Below, piece after piece: positions 44,160 through 55,929 of a stretch of DNA of 64,000 bases. The position numbers and the translations under genes were made by a program. Positions within the stretch are counted from its first letter, which is position 1. Every line of letters begins with the position of its first letter. Source of the stretch: Talinum fruticosum (taxonomy: Eukaryota; Streptophyta; Magnoliopsida; Caryophyllales; Talinaceae); NCBI GenBank assembly GCA_021018815.1, contig JAITYX010000058.1, positions 1,071,001-1,135,000 on the forward strand, read 5' to 3'. The notes under the pieces are model-generated. The model did no database searches, was not told where the DNA came from, and was given only the letters and a program-made list of their open reading frames with translations.

Positions 44160-44172
44160 TATTTATAGATAA
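44160..44172 (-). promoter_or_regulatory. Putative internal TATA box upstream of the SIRE-C extra ORF
   Basis: Minus-strand 'tatctataaatagccc' lies about 180 bp upstream of the ATG at 43981, followed by a T/C-rich leader. Sequence from 44173 to 44640 otherwise holds no feature I recognise. Confidence 0.5.
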
Positions 44173-44639
44173 AAGCTCGCACGAAACAAAACCTCAACCG
44201 ACCTTGTTTGCATAGTAACGACTAGTTGAACTGTTTGGCGTTCTAAAATCCTTCCAATGGTTACTTCTTGAAACTGCTTCCTCCAACAACTAGTTTCTTG
44301 ATTGTTCATGTGCTAGGAAGAGAAAAAGAATTTTTCGAAAATATTTCTATCTATTGAATTAGAGATGATCTCAAAAGTTTGATGTCCAATTTTCTCTTAA
44401 CCGAGTCCGACTCAATAAACTGTCCGAGTTGCTCATAACATACTTAGAAACCAATAACTACAACTCGGTATCATGAAGTTTCAACTGAGCCACTAGTTAC
44501 TTAGACAGAGCAAGTAAGAAACGATGAAATCACATAATATTCGTGAAATAATTCAAATAATCACTCATTCGAGCATACCAAGTTCATTCCTAATAAAACA
44601 TAATTGTTCTTCACTTAGAGGTTTAGTGAAGATATCAAC

Positions 44640-46130
44640 TAACTATAATTTAGTAGGAATAAATTCAAACTCAATATCACCTTTTTAGAATGATCTCTCA
44701 AGAAGTGATATATGACCTCAATGTGCTTCGTTTTGGAGTACTGAACTGGGTTCTTTGTAATGTTGATGGCACATTTATTATCACACTTGATAGGAATGGC
44801 TATGAATAACACTTTTAGATCCTTTAAGTGTTTCTTGATCCATAGTATCCGAGCACAACATGCGCCAACTGTTATGTACTCAACCTCGGTTGTTGATAGA
44901 GCAACTGAATTTTCCTTATTTGAGAGCCAGGAGATGAGTAGTTGACCCAAAAATTGACATGTTCCTGAGGTGCTCTTTTTATCAACTTTGTATCCAGCAT
45001 AGTCAACATCCGAGTACCCACCGAGGATTAGACTTGAGTCTTGAATACCAAAGACCAAGTGTCTAAGTTCCTGCAAGATATATGAATATTCTCTTCATCA
45101 ATGAGATGTGATTCTTTTAGATTAGCTTGAAATCTTGCAGATAGATGGACACTAAACATGATATCTGGCCTATTAGATGTAAGATAAAGTAGAGATTCAA
45201 TCATACCTCTATATAATTTCTTATCTACTCGCTTTACCTTTCTCATCCGAGTTCGGTTTGGTACTACTACTCATTCGATTTGTTGCATGTTGAACATCTT
45301 ATAGCTTGTACTTATTGAGTAACTTCTTTGTGTATTTGGTTTGATGGATAAATATTCCATCCCTTTCTTGAATAAGTTGTAGTCCTAGGAGGAAGTCGAG
45401 TTCTCCCATCATACTTATTTGAAATTCCTCTCTCATCGGCTTAGAAAACACTTGACATAGAATTTCATTAGTAGCTTCAAAGATTATGACATCATCATAG
45501 ATCCGAATAATGAGAAAATCATTCCTTTTGGATTTTGTGAAAAGAGATTTGTCAATAATACCTCTTTTAAAACCATTTTCAATAAAAAAGACACTTAATC
45601 TTTCATACCAAGATCTTGGAGCTTGTTTCAAACCATACAAAGCCTTTTGCAATTTGAAAACATGATTAGGAAATCGAGAGTTTTCAAATCCAGGGGGTTA
45701 CTCAACATAGACTTCTTCTTAAATAAAACAATTCAAAAAGCACACTTAACATCCATTTGATATAATTTCATGTTCATGCTGGATGCAAATGCTAAGAAAA
45801 TTCTGATTGCCTTAATCCTAGAAATAGGTACAAAGGTTTCCCTATAATCAATTCCCTCTTCTTGATTATATCCCTGAGCAACAAGTCCGACCTTATTTCG
45901 ACTACTAAATCTCCCTCATCCAGTTTGTTCTAGAATACCTATTTAGTTCCTATAATTGTGTGGTGAAAATGTCATTTGGTCAAGGTCCAAACTTGGATTA
46001 TTTCAAATTGTGAGAGTTCTTCTTGCATGGCCTCTATGCCCATTTAGGTTCAACTAGGGCTTCTAGTACATTTTTAGTTTCAATTAATGAGATGAATGCG
46101 AGAAAATGTACATAAGTTTTGCAAAAACGA
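44640..46130 (-). pseudogene. SIRE-C pol: RT and RNase H
   Basis: Minus-strand order: 'FSPHNYRN' and '[14 protein letters not shown]' (46000-45860), 'ALYGLKQAPRSWYERLSVFF' (45645-45585), 'IIRIYDDVIIFEATNE' (about 45500, the Y-x-DD catalytic region with a residue missing), 'MGELDFLLGLQLIQERDGIF' (45400), 'YRGMIESLLYLTSNRPDIMF' (45215), then RNase H 'GGYSDVDYAGYKVDKKSTSG' and 'VALSTTEVEYI' (44900). It ends near 44640. The 5' part of pol, the gag and the 5' LTR are missing to the right, where TAT-3's LTR begins. Confidence 0.9.
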
Positions 46131-46133
46131 ACA

Positions 46134-48081
46134 AGTCCCTACCTTAGAGTCCTTATCTCTTTTATTTCGTATTTTATTTTGTAGGCCCGATGGTGAAATC
46201 CCCGGTCCTATTTATGAATTTGGATCACACTCGGTATTTGATTGGCGTGACGGAAACTAGTAAACCACAAATAACCCTCTAGCATAAAAAAAACATAAAC
46301 CTTTTTGCCTTGGGTTGGACGATCCAAGCTCGGGTCAACCCTCCATAGTCAACGGTGGCCGGTGTCGCATACCAGGCCTTGCTACACTCAACAAGCCTCG
46401 TTTTATCATTAACCGATACACGGAGCCAAAATCATCCGTACGACGTCGTTGAGGCCGATGCCGTGTTTCATGGAAAGAATCACCAAAACGCTGTGTTTTG
46501 CTCCAAGTATCGAACCGAGACATGAAGCTTGCTTTTACAAAACAACGTCACTTATGGCTGGCACCGCATTTAAGGGAGTTTCACCCCCAAACGCTTCATT
46601 TTGCCTTGAAGTTTAGCTGCAACACAAAAGGAGCTGAGGACTATATGATGCCATTTAGGTTCGGTGCCAAGCACCACGACTTTATTTCTCGGGATCCGGT
46701 TTAATCTAAATTTTTGTCCGATTTTTTATCATTGTCTCTGCTGGTTTTCTGCATGTTTTGGACGGCTATTTAAGCTGAAAACCTAGGTCATTTGTGACCT
46801 AATCATTTCCAATAAATAGAGAGCTTAGGCTCACATTTGGGAGACAACCCATTCCTATGAGTTATCTTGCTTGAAGCTAAATTAAGTGGGACTGAATACA
46901 CTCTCTTGCATTCTCATCTCTTTGTTTCTTTTAGCCGACTTTCATCATTCTCCCTACATTCGATCCCTAATACTTCATCAACCACGCACATATTCCCACT
47001 TTCTTTCACAAAAATTCATAAAAAGCCCCTTTCAATTCACCACCATCGCACTTCCAGCTCTGGTTTGAGATCCGAGATCAACAGGTAGGACAACCCGAGA
47101 GTGCCCAATCAGCCTTCAAACCATGATTTATTTAATTTTATTATTTATCATTTTTTGTATTGTGGAGAAAGATGTAATCACATTTAAATTCCTCCCCGCC
47201 CAATGTAATATTTGTATTTTCGTTTCCTTTTGCTTTTCTTTTCATTTCTTTATCGCTTTCGTTGATTTCTTTCATCCGTTTTTATTGCTTTCGTCGGCAT
47301 GCTTTGATTGATTTAAATTTTGCATCTTACTATGTTGTGTTCCTGTCTTTAATGCGTTATCCAAACTCACCTCTCGAATTAGTAAAGGTCGTCTTTTAAC
47401 AGGCGGAACGGAAGGGCTTATCCCTATGTTTAGTACCCTCATCCCCGAATCCGAATTCTCGGTTCTATACCGATGGAGTAAACTTTAAACCCCTTCGGGC
47501 TTAGTTTTCCCATGCTAAGATTTGAAGAGTATTTCTTTATTTTATTTTTGTTAGTTTTTGTTCTTAAAGCCGATTGGCGACTCTATTTTCTTATTTATTT
47601 CTCCTAATATGCTTCTTGGCTTTTCTTACTGAAAAATAACAAAAAGGGGTTTTTAGATTTAATAGCGAAGCCACGGACCGAGACCGAACACCTCGGTCTA
47701 GGCCCATGGTCGGCGCCCTAACCGTACGGTGCTGGCTCTCGCCGGCACCGGATGGACAGCTGGTAGGACTTCAGCCCAAGCTGGTGTTTTCACACCGGTT
47801 TGTCTCAAAAGCCCTACGGTAGAATAAAAATAATCCTAATTTGTTTTATTTTTTGGTTGTGAAACGGTTTTACGAAAATAGTTCCTAAAATAAAATGATT
47901 AATAGAATCACCATTCACTTTTACTTAATTTATTCAAATCAGATTATAAAAGTTGGAAATCCTAAAAGGGATTCATCCCTACTTTAAAAAGTCAAACCAT
48001 TTCCATCTTCAAAAAAGAAAATCTCACTAATTTGTGGGGAAGCTTGGGCTCGGCTTTGGCCTTGGGCCTGTGGTTCCTACA
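46134..48081 (+). mobile_element. TAT-3 5' LTR
   Basis: Colinear with TAT-2's LTR: 'ccttatctcttttat', 'ggcccgatggtgaaatcc', 'aaatagagagcttaggctca' (promoter, near 46813), 'tccccgcccaatgtaat', and the end 'cctgtggttcctaca' at 48081. The first bases are decayed (the usual TGTAGGCACC is not exact), so the start is approximate. Confidence 0.8.
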
Positions 48082-48082
48082 A

Positions 48083-48100
48083 TGGCGACTCCACCGGGGA
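48083..48100 (+). promoter_or_regulatory. TAT-3 primer binding site
   Basis: TGGCGACTCCACCGGGGA, one base after the LTR end. The same site in TAT-1 differs at one or two bases. From here to 48887 is untranslated leader; the open frame at 48299-48547 has no recognised motif. Confidence 0.75.
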
Positions 48101-48887
48101 TAATCGCTTAGTAAGAGGGCGAAACTTGAAAGTTTGAGTTGTGAGTTTTCGTAATGTATTTGCAGTAGGCATCCTGCATCTAGGCAATCTTGAACATAGT
48201 TGTTTTTAATATTGTTTGATCTTTAGACTTGACCTTTCTAAGAGTAACTTTTGGAAGAAGTTTGAACTGCTTACCTAGATGGGCCCTACTAGGTTGTCTT
48301 GACTGTTAGGGAGGTGGTACCTCATCCCTCATTGCACGCTCTCTTCGGAGGCACCAAGGATTCATGCTTTTTCCTATTGTACAGTCCACGAAGGACTAAA
48401 TGCTCTAATTATAAGACACCATGTATCCTACCTAGATCGATCCCTCTTTTGACCTTAGACCCTTGGTTGTTTAGGTGGTACCTTGTCTCTTCATTTGCAT
48501 GCGTGGATGAGTGTGGTTATTTTTATTTTTTAATCTTCTATTTTTGAGCCTTTAGGTTAGGTGAGGAGTGCTTACTAGCCCTTGCATGGGTGCAAATAAA
48601 ATACCATAATTAATTTCCTAGAGTATATCCATTATGTGCATTTTAGCCAAAAGTTAAAAATTGCCTTTTCCTTTTTAGGTCGGTCCATTAATTGGATTTT
48701 TGAGTCATTCTAAAATTCATTTTAGTCTAGACAGTATAGGTTTCAGGTAGCCACTGGTCGCTAGGCTTAGCCGGCGCCGGTCGCGGCCGGTCGATCCAGA
48801 TAGAGTCCTACCATGGACTCCTTTATCTCTTCGATCAGTCCGTCTGTTTTAGAGTTCTGACTTTTTTTATTCCATTTTGCATTTGGC

Positions 48888-49330
48888 ATTTTTCATCTAG
48901 CCAAAACAAATTCATCTCAAATTAGGTGAGCCCATTTTGCATTTTGCATTATTTTCATTTAGCCAAAATAAATTCATCTCAAATTAGGTGAGTCCATTTT
49001 GCATTTTTATTTTTCATTTAGGCAAAATAAATTCATCTCAAATTAGGTAAGTTCATTTTTCATTTTCATTTTTTTCATTTAGCCAAAATAAATTCATCCT
49101 AAATTAGGTGAATTCATTTTGCATTTTCATTTTTCACTTAGCCAAAATAAATTCATCTCAAATTAGGTGAGTCCATTTTGCATTTTTTTTATTTAGCCAA
49201 AATAAATTCATCTCAAATTAGGTGAGTCCAATTTGCATTTTTTTATTTAGCCAAAATAAATTCATCTCAAATTAGGTGAGTCCATTTTGTATTTTTAATT
49301 TTTCATTTAGCCACAATAAATGCATCCAAA
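48888..49330. repeat. ~60 bp tandem repeats in the TAT-3 leader
   Basis: About eight units with core 'aattcatctcaaattaggtg' plus 'agtccattttgcattttt'. It is the reverse complement of the array in TAT-1, at the same element position, so the array predates both insertions. Confidence 0.9.
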
Positions 49331-49499
49331 TTGAGGGTTAGGATAATTAGATAGAATATATATCGGATACTCTTAACACTATCCTAAAGACTCTTGTGGA
49401 TAATAAGAACGATGGTACGAGAGAAGAAGAAGTAGGAGGAGGAGGACGTCTACCACCTAATCAATATCCTCAAGGCAGTCCCGAACATACGTCTAAGTT

Positions 49500-50480
49500 T
49501 TATCCATGCAAGATCAGATATAATAAATGTTAAGGGAGTCATCCATGTTCAGCAACCACAACTTTGATCTTATGGGATTCACTTCAATCCCTAAAGGGAA
49601 GCTACCCCTTAATTGTACCATGCTAGACATCAAGGTTCGAGGTTTCGAGAATCTCCATTACCATGTTCATAATTTTTTAGGAGCAATGACTCTTAAGAAC
49701 ATACCTAAAGACACTTACCACATCATCTTCCCATGGACTTTCAACAGTTAGGTAATGAAGTGGAATAATGCTATTGACCCACGCAAGGTCACTAATTGGA
49801 ATGATCCGTATAAGGAGTTCCTACACCAATCCTCCTATAACATTGATCTACCTGTCACACTTAGAGACTTGGAGTTAATCAAGCAAGACGAGAAAGAAAG
49901 CTTTACAAAATTTCTCACTAGATGGAGGGCAAAGGCTGCCCACATGATAGATCGACCTTCCGAGAAAGATCAAATGCAAATAATCATAAAGAAGCATCAG
50001 CCTGCCTACCATCAAAACCTCAAATTCTTACCATTCATGAGTTTAGATATGTCGGCATGCTGATAGAAGAATAGTTGTCTACCACGACCACAAAAGTCGT
50101 GACCGGATATAGAGGTAACTATCAATCTAAAGACAAGAAAACCTCTAACCAACGCAATACCGAGCAGGGTGCGAGATGTTAATGCCTTTAATAGGTAGAA
50201 TGACTACACTCCAATTGATACTACATATACTCAAGCCCTCGATCGTTTGTTGTCTAAAGGGAAGATAAAATTGCCACTTATAAGAGCAGAATCAAAAACT
50301 ACAAAACAGTTGAAAAGCTGGGACGCATGAAAATTATGTAAATACCATCATGCACGAGGACACGACACCAAGCAATGATGGACATTCAAGAACAAGTTAA
50401 AGAGAATGTTCCACAATGGTCAACTCCCTTTCCCTAAGGCCGCCTAGAAGCCAAGCAATAATAAGAATCCTTTCGGTGGT
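49500..50480 (+). pseudogene. TAT-3 gag
   Basis: 'MLRESSMFSNHNFDLMGF' (49527), 'VRGFENLHYHVHNFLGAMTL', 'SYNIDLPVTLRDLELIKQDE' (49840) and 'ESFTKFLTRWRAKAAHMIDR' (49900) are the Ty3/gypsy capsid region. Near 50335 'LCKYHHARGHDTKQ' is a Tat-type knuckle (C-x2-H...GHDT-x2-C, its last Cys apparently lost to a stop). Several frame changes and stops. Role: particle formation and RNA packaging. Confidence 0.85.
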
Positions 50481-50999
50481 ACCCTAGCCATATTCTCTTA
50501 ACCCATTCCAAGTCGAGTGGGACCCATCTATTTTCATTCAAGTCATCAATGAGTCCAAATCACTTGCTAGCTTGCCTCCTCTAGACCCGAAGTCCATGGA
50601 TTGTGGGTAAGTGATGAAGAAGATGTATATCAAACCATAGATGACAAGTGACGATAAATTCTAGGGCACACCACCCTTAAAAGAAGAAGACTTTTGGGAA
50701 TAGCCGAAGAGTCCACAAATCCAAGTTCTTACTAGATTTGGATGACATAATGCGCTCGTGGGTCCACAATACACTCGGAAGCTCCAAAAAACCTGAAGCT
50801 ATTAAAGAAGAAGACCCAATCCTAATGTAGCTTCAAAAACTTAAAGCTAATATCTCTATCTCGCAACTCATATATGCTTCCCAAAAACATAGGTTGTAAA
50901 CATCTATCCTTGGAGATAATGGATCTCCGAAATCACGCCTGAGGAAGTAGTAGGATTGGTTAATAATGGTGATAGAGCCATTACCATTAACAAGTAAGA

Positions 51000-51480
51000 T
51001 CTCCTTAATGAAGGCATTGCATATAACAATGCCCTTTACTTGACGGTAACTTTCATTAACAAGTTCCCCTTAACCTTAGTAGATAATGGATCTACTATAA
51101 ACATCTCGTCATTGGAGGACCGCGAAAAGGTTAGGTATCGAGAGAGGAATAACTCACTAAACAAATGGTTCATCTCGGAGCTCGTGACAACTCTAAAAGG
51201 ACAGTTTTGGGAACAGTGATTCTACTCGATCAATGTTAGACCGACAGTAAAGAACATATATTAAGCCTTAGACATTCCAGCTACCTTTACTTTGTTTCTA
51301 GGACGCCCTTGGTTACTTGCCCATCGGGCGAGTGCTTTCTACACTGCACCGGAAAGTCAAGATAATCATCAATGGTCAAGTTGTAACCGTCGGTGCGCAC
51401 AATCTCTATGCCACCATCACCTCTAAAGAGTCTCGTCATCAAATTTGAACATGACCCCAATGATGAGGAGCTTTGTGGGT
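51000..51480 (+). pseudogene. TAT-3 aspartic protease
   Basis: 'FPLTLVDNGSTINI' (about 51065-51107) contains the catalytic D-N-G, a D-S/T-G variant common in Tat elements, and 'FTLFLGRPWLLAHRAS' (about 51285-51330) is the second conserved block. The protein would process Gag-Pol. Interrupted by stops. Confidence 0.8.
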
Positions 51481-51499
51481 TCAAGACTATCGTTGCTTT

Positions 51500-51961
51500 G
51501 AATAGGGATGAAGCACTTTCAACTTTAATCCTTATGGTAAGCCACCAACAACTATAAGTTTAAGCTAGGCTATCAACCTACTGCTAAGGAACTAGCCCAA
51601 GCCAAGTGGGAGATTCGGACCAGGAGGATGGAACCATACAGAGTCCGTTTTCAAATCATTTCCTTGTACCTTAAATGATAATTCCTGAAAGAAGGGGATG
51701 ACTTCTCCTACTACGGCTTCCCTTAGCCTTATTACCTTAAGGAGAAGGGCATTTTGGTACCTGGCTTATAAGTCTTTAGTAACTCGCTATATACTAGAAA
51801 AGGAGGCACCTTACCTCCTCGAGGAGGGACAGTTCACACCAAACTAGACCAATTTGGTTGGGAGCAATATCTTACGTTTCATTGTTCGGATAGGAGAAGA
51901 ACCTACAGGGGAATTTGGTTTCAGTACTACCTCGAGCCATGTCTCACCCGTAGTTCGATCC
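51500..51961 (+). pseudogene. TAT-3 protease-RT linker
   Basis: 'YQPTAKELAQAKWEIRTRRM', 'FLKEGDDFSYYGFP', 'YYLKEKGILVPGL' match TAT-1 18707-18306. It ends in 'cgatccgtcca', the left target sequence of SIRE-D, and resumes at 53571. Confidence 0.75.
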
Positions 51962-51966
51962 GTCCA

Positions 51967-53570
51967 TGAAGACTCGGACTTTACTCGGCACAATTCCGAG
52001 TTCTATCAAAGGAATCAGGTATAAGAACTTCTCACTTATAGAGTTTTGATTCCAAGGCATTCTCTATACCTTAGAAACTTTTCTAAGTGATATAGTATTT
52101 TCTCTAAGTGATATGGCATTTACAACATGTACTTTTGCTTGGCTCTAAGTGACTCAGAAAATGGATATGCACTCACGCTGTCTCACTCGGTTCCGAGTCC
52201 CTCATCACCTAGATTTATCGCATGTTGAAATGACTAGTATTTCGCTTAACCGCACTCGAGTCCGACGTCATGTTATAAGTCCTATTCCGTTATAGTCGGC
52301 GCTTCTAGTCCGAATCATGCTTAGTCTAGATCAAGTTTGTTTCACTCGATATTCGTTGTATAACTTGATTCTCGCTTAGACTAACTCGGATGGAATTTTA
52401 AGTTTCATGAATATTAGACTCGAGAAAATTCCATTCTTTTTCCGACTCGGATAATTAGTCATTCAATTATCTTAATTATATTATTATCTCGTGTCTAATT
52501 TTTGGACCAAAGTATTTTATACTTTGAGAACCAATTTGATTTACTTTTGTAGGTTATTCAAACGAGGATACACTTTTCGGAATACAAAAGTAACCGACTT
52601 CAAAATGTCAAATCACCAGTAGACATGGCTTTTCCCCTTCTCCGACCTAGCCCTAGAAGATTGTGTCGGGCATGTCTGTTTCTAAATCTGGAAAACTGAA
52701 ACGCTAAGCTTAACGGTGGTTTCCACCTTATCTTTCAAGACACCGCCGGTGGTTTTGGGACTTCCAAGAGAGTTAAGAACCGTTGCCCAATGTTCATATC
52801 ACAACGGATACTTTCGAGTGACTCGGAAAGTCCTTAACAATGGTCACAAAGGACTCTCGGTCAGAAGATGGACTCAACGGCTATGCTGCCTGGTCATCTA
52901 TAAATAGAAGCCAACTCTCAAGACTTGAAGATTGCCGAACCTATTGTTAATACACATACTTGAGTGAAAGTCATTGTATTCATTCTCAATCTTCTACTTA
53001 CAACTCCCACTCTGTAATTCATTATATTCCGAGTTGTAAGGTCTTGTACTTAGTTACAAACACTTTCTTCTTACTTTCTAAGTAAGGTCCCTTGACTGAG
53101 CTGTAAAGGTTAACTCAGCTTAGTTGTCCCCAGCTGTAAGGGTTATCTCGGCTAGGAAGTACTAGATCGAGATAAGGGAACTTCGAGTCTAGGAAAAACT
53201 TGTAAAGAATTATCTAAGGGAGCAACTCGGGTTCGGTCGGTCTACGGTATTTTGTGGACTCAAAATAGTGGATTTGACTTCGTGCTTGGATTAGCATGGT
53301 CCGTGGTTTTCCGCCCCAGGAGGGTTTCCACGTAATACTCGTGTCTTTACTTTCCGAGTTCATTCTAGACTCGGACATACTCGGTTGCAGCTTGAATCGC
53401 TTCCTTACTTTTTACCGAGATTACGAGTTCATACTTTTCTAACCTCGTTTTAGACTCGGAATGCATTCTGTCTCTACTTTGACAAAAAGAGTTCAATCTT
53501 CACGAAAATCCTCCATCACCCAATTCACCCCCTCTAGGGTGACTCGAGACTCTCCCGAGCAAACCTTCGA
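51967..53570 (+). mobile_element. SIRE-D: solo SIRE/Maximus LTR inside TAT-3
   Basis: Starts TGAAGACTCGGAC at 51967 and ends ...GAGCAAACCTTCGA at 53570; 1604 bp. Target duplication GTCCA at 51962-51966 and 53571-53575. TATA 'CTATAAATAGAAGCC' near 52900. No gag or pol inside. TAT-1 shows the same host position without the insertion (18178-18190). Small open frames in it (52716-52907, 53461-53658) are not genes. Confidence 0.9.
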
Positions 53571-53989
53571 GTCCATATTCATCACCGACGTTGACGCCGA
53601 AGGGTCCGGGCATATTACTTGGATCCATGCTGAGGAGGGCCATGAATTTGTCTGTTAGCTAGGAGAGCACCCCATTCTCGAGTCTAGTACTAGGGCTTTT
53701 ACTTTTGTTCCCATTTCGTTAGTTCATCTTCCAATTCTGTTATTTCCAATTTTACAATTTCTGTTTCTAAGTCTAATGTACTCATTTCCTCATTCAATCG
53801 GATGAACCTTTACGCTTACTCTTTGCCTTCTCCTATTTTTAATTGTTTTGCCTCTAATGATGAACAAGAAATCCCTAAACAATTAATAAAAGTTATAAAA
53901 GATTATGAAAATCGCTCACCAATAATAGAGGAAACAATAACAATTAATCTAGGATTAGTTGATCAACCCCGGAGGTCAAAATTAGGAAA

Positions 53990-54700
53990 ACACTAAATCG
54001 AGAAGAGCGAAGCAATTCACTTTGCTCCTTACGAGAATTCATCGATGTCTTTGCATGGTCCTACAAAGACATGCCCGGGATAGATCCAAGTATAGCGGAA
54101 CACAAAATCCCACTTTACAAAGACGCCAAGCTACTTAAGCAAAAGCCAAGGAGGATGAAACCTGAATGGGCATTAAAGATTAAGGAAGAGGTCCGAAACG
54201 AGTTAGAAGTAAGGTTCATCAAGCGGTTCACTACCCTCGGGGGTAGCAAACATAGTGCCTATTACGAAGAAAAATGGCAGGGTCGGAATGTGTGTACACT
54301 TCAAGGATTTGAACAAGGCGAGTCCTAAAGGTGATTTCCCGTCGCCCCATATCGACATCCTCATAGATAATACAGCAAGACACGCCTTGCTCTCGTTTAT
54401 GGATGGCTATGCCGGGTATAATCAGGTGAAGATGGTTGAAGAAGACATGGAGAAGACAACCTTCATCACTCAATAGTAGACGTATTGCTATGTGGTGATG
54501 CTATTTACTGGTCAAGAATGTAGGGGTCACATATCAAAGAACAGCCAAAACACTACTACACGACATGATACATAAGAAAGCTAATGTTTATGTGGAGGAC
54601 ATGATCATCAAGTCCAATGAAAAGGAAGGGCACTTACCCGACCTTAGAAAATTCTTCGAAAGACTATGAAAGTACAACATGCGCCTTAACCATCAAAAGT
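53990..54700 (+). pseudogene. TAT-3 reverse transcriptase
   Basis: 'MPGIDPSIAEHKIPLYKDAK' (54071) then 'RRMKPEWALKIKEEVRNELE' open the domain; 'PITKKNGRVGMCVHFKDLNK' (54258) is block 1-2 and 'LLSFMDGYAGYNQVKM' (54390) holds the first catalytic Asp. The catalytic Y-V-D-D appears near 54590 as YVEDM, one Asp replaced by Glu. At least two frameshifts and a stop at 54474. Confidence 0.9.
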
Positions 54701-54789
54701 GTGGCTTTGGGGTAACCTTAGGCAAACTATTAGGTTATGTTGTTAGTCTTTGGGGAATCAAAGTGATCCATCCAAGATTAAAGATATCC

Positions 54790-55390
54790 AAGAGATTCCT
54801 TCACTGAAGGCCGAGAAGGAGATATGAGGTTTCTTGGGATATTTACGATGAAATTAGTCGTTTCAAATCAAAAGCGACTATAGTCCGTGAACTCGTTTTC
54901 AAGAAGTTGAAGAAAGGGTCTAACCTTATTTGGGATTATGCATGCAAAAATCATTCGAAAAGGTTAATGAATATCTAGCCAACCTTCAAGTTTTAGTTTC
55001 ACCCCAAACAGGAAAGCTTTTGCTCTTACACCTCGCTGCAACGAAGCTGCGATGGGGGCCATACTGGCTCAATAGTATGGAAAGAAAGAGTACGTAGTAT
55101 ATTATCTAAGTAAGTAATTCTTATATTACAAGACTAGGTACATGCACAGTGAGAAGACATCGTAAGCATTAATCCGGGCTACCAAGAAGCTCGAGCACTA
55201 CATGTTGGCCCACACGGTACATATGGTAGCACTAATGGATACAATTAAGTATATTCTTAAGCAACCGACCATCGGTAGCAAGATAGCCAGATGGACAGTC
55301 TTGCTATCGAGTTCGAAGTCAAGTATGTTCCTCGAAATCAATCAAAGGAAGGGTAGTGAATTCTTAGCCGATCTACTTATAACTTAATCG
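54790..55390 (+). pseudogene. TAT-3 RNase H (first, gypsy-type)
   Basis: Pieces in order: 'EKVNEYLANLQVLVSPQ'-like near 54955, a Q-Y-G-K-E-Y/V-Y-Y-LSK-like stretch near 55070-55115, 'TKKLEHYMLAHTVHMVALMD' (55178-55238), and 'IARWTVLLSSSKSSMFLEIN' near 55287. This domain removes the RNA strand after copying. Confidence 0.75.
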
Positions 55391-55444
55391 CAATTCGAAC
55401 GCCTCGAATTCCCGAGACAAAAACATCTTGCAAGTAGAGTTGAT

Positions 55445-55880
55445 ATGTGGACAATGTATTTTGACGGTGCTTCCAATCAAAAGGGATTTGGAGTAGGGAT
55501 CCTTCTAGTCTCGCCAAAGGGAGCACATATTCCCATTTCACTCGAGTTAGGTTTTAAGGTCACTAACAACGCTGCGGAGTATGAAGCATGCATCACGAGA
55601 ACTTCAAGTTGCTATAGAAATTGGAGCCAAGAACATCAACATTTTTAGTGACTCCAATCTTATCATTAATCGAGATGTCATAAAAGTGGAAGGTTTGTAG
55701 TGAAGCTTTGGCACCCTACCGGGGACATTTGATTAAATTAGCGAAACACTTTGAGAGCATATTATATACCTACCTTCCTAGGGATGACAACCAATTCATG
55801 GATGCTTTAGTTAAATTAGCATCAAGGATCGGTATTCTGGCGGCATTAATTCAATGCCCATTCATATAGAATGACAGAGT
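55445..55880 (+). pseudogene. TAT-3 second RNase H (archaeal type)
   Basis: 'MWTMYFDGASNQKGFGVGIL' (55445) carries the first catalytic Asp; 'ELGFKVTNNAAEYEACI' (55546) carries the N-N-A-A-E-Y-E block; then 'FSDSNLIINR'-like residues (about 55645) and 'LPRDDNQFMDALVKLAS' (about 55775-55825). A second RNase H of this kind is the hallmark of the Tat lineage among plant Ty3/gypsy elements. Confidence 0.9.
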
Positions 55881-55929
55881 CAGCCTGAGCATATATACGC
55901 ACTAGAAGTGTTTAGTATAGACCAAACTA

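Noticed and set aside
48888..49330. Possible CRISPR-like array
   Set aside because: Units are contiguous, without unique spacers, the DNA is eukaryotic, and the array sits in a retrotransposon leader.
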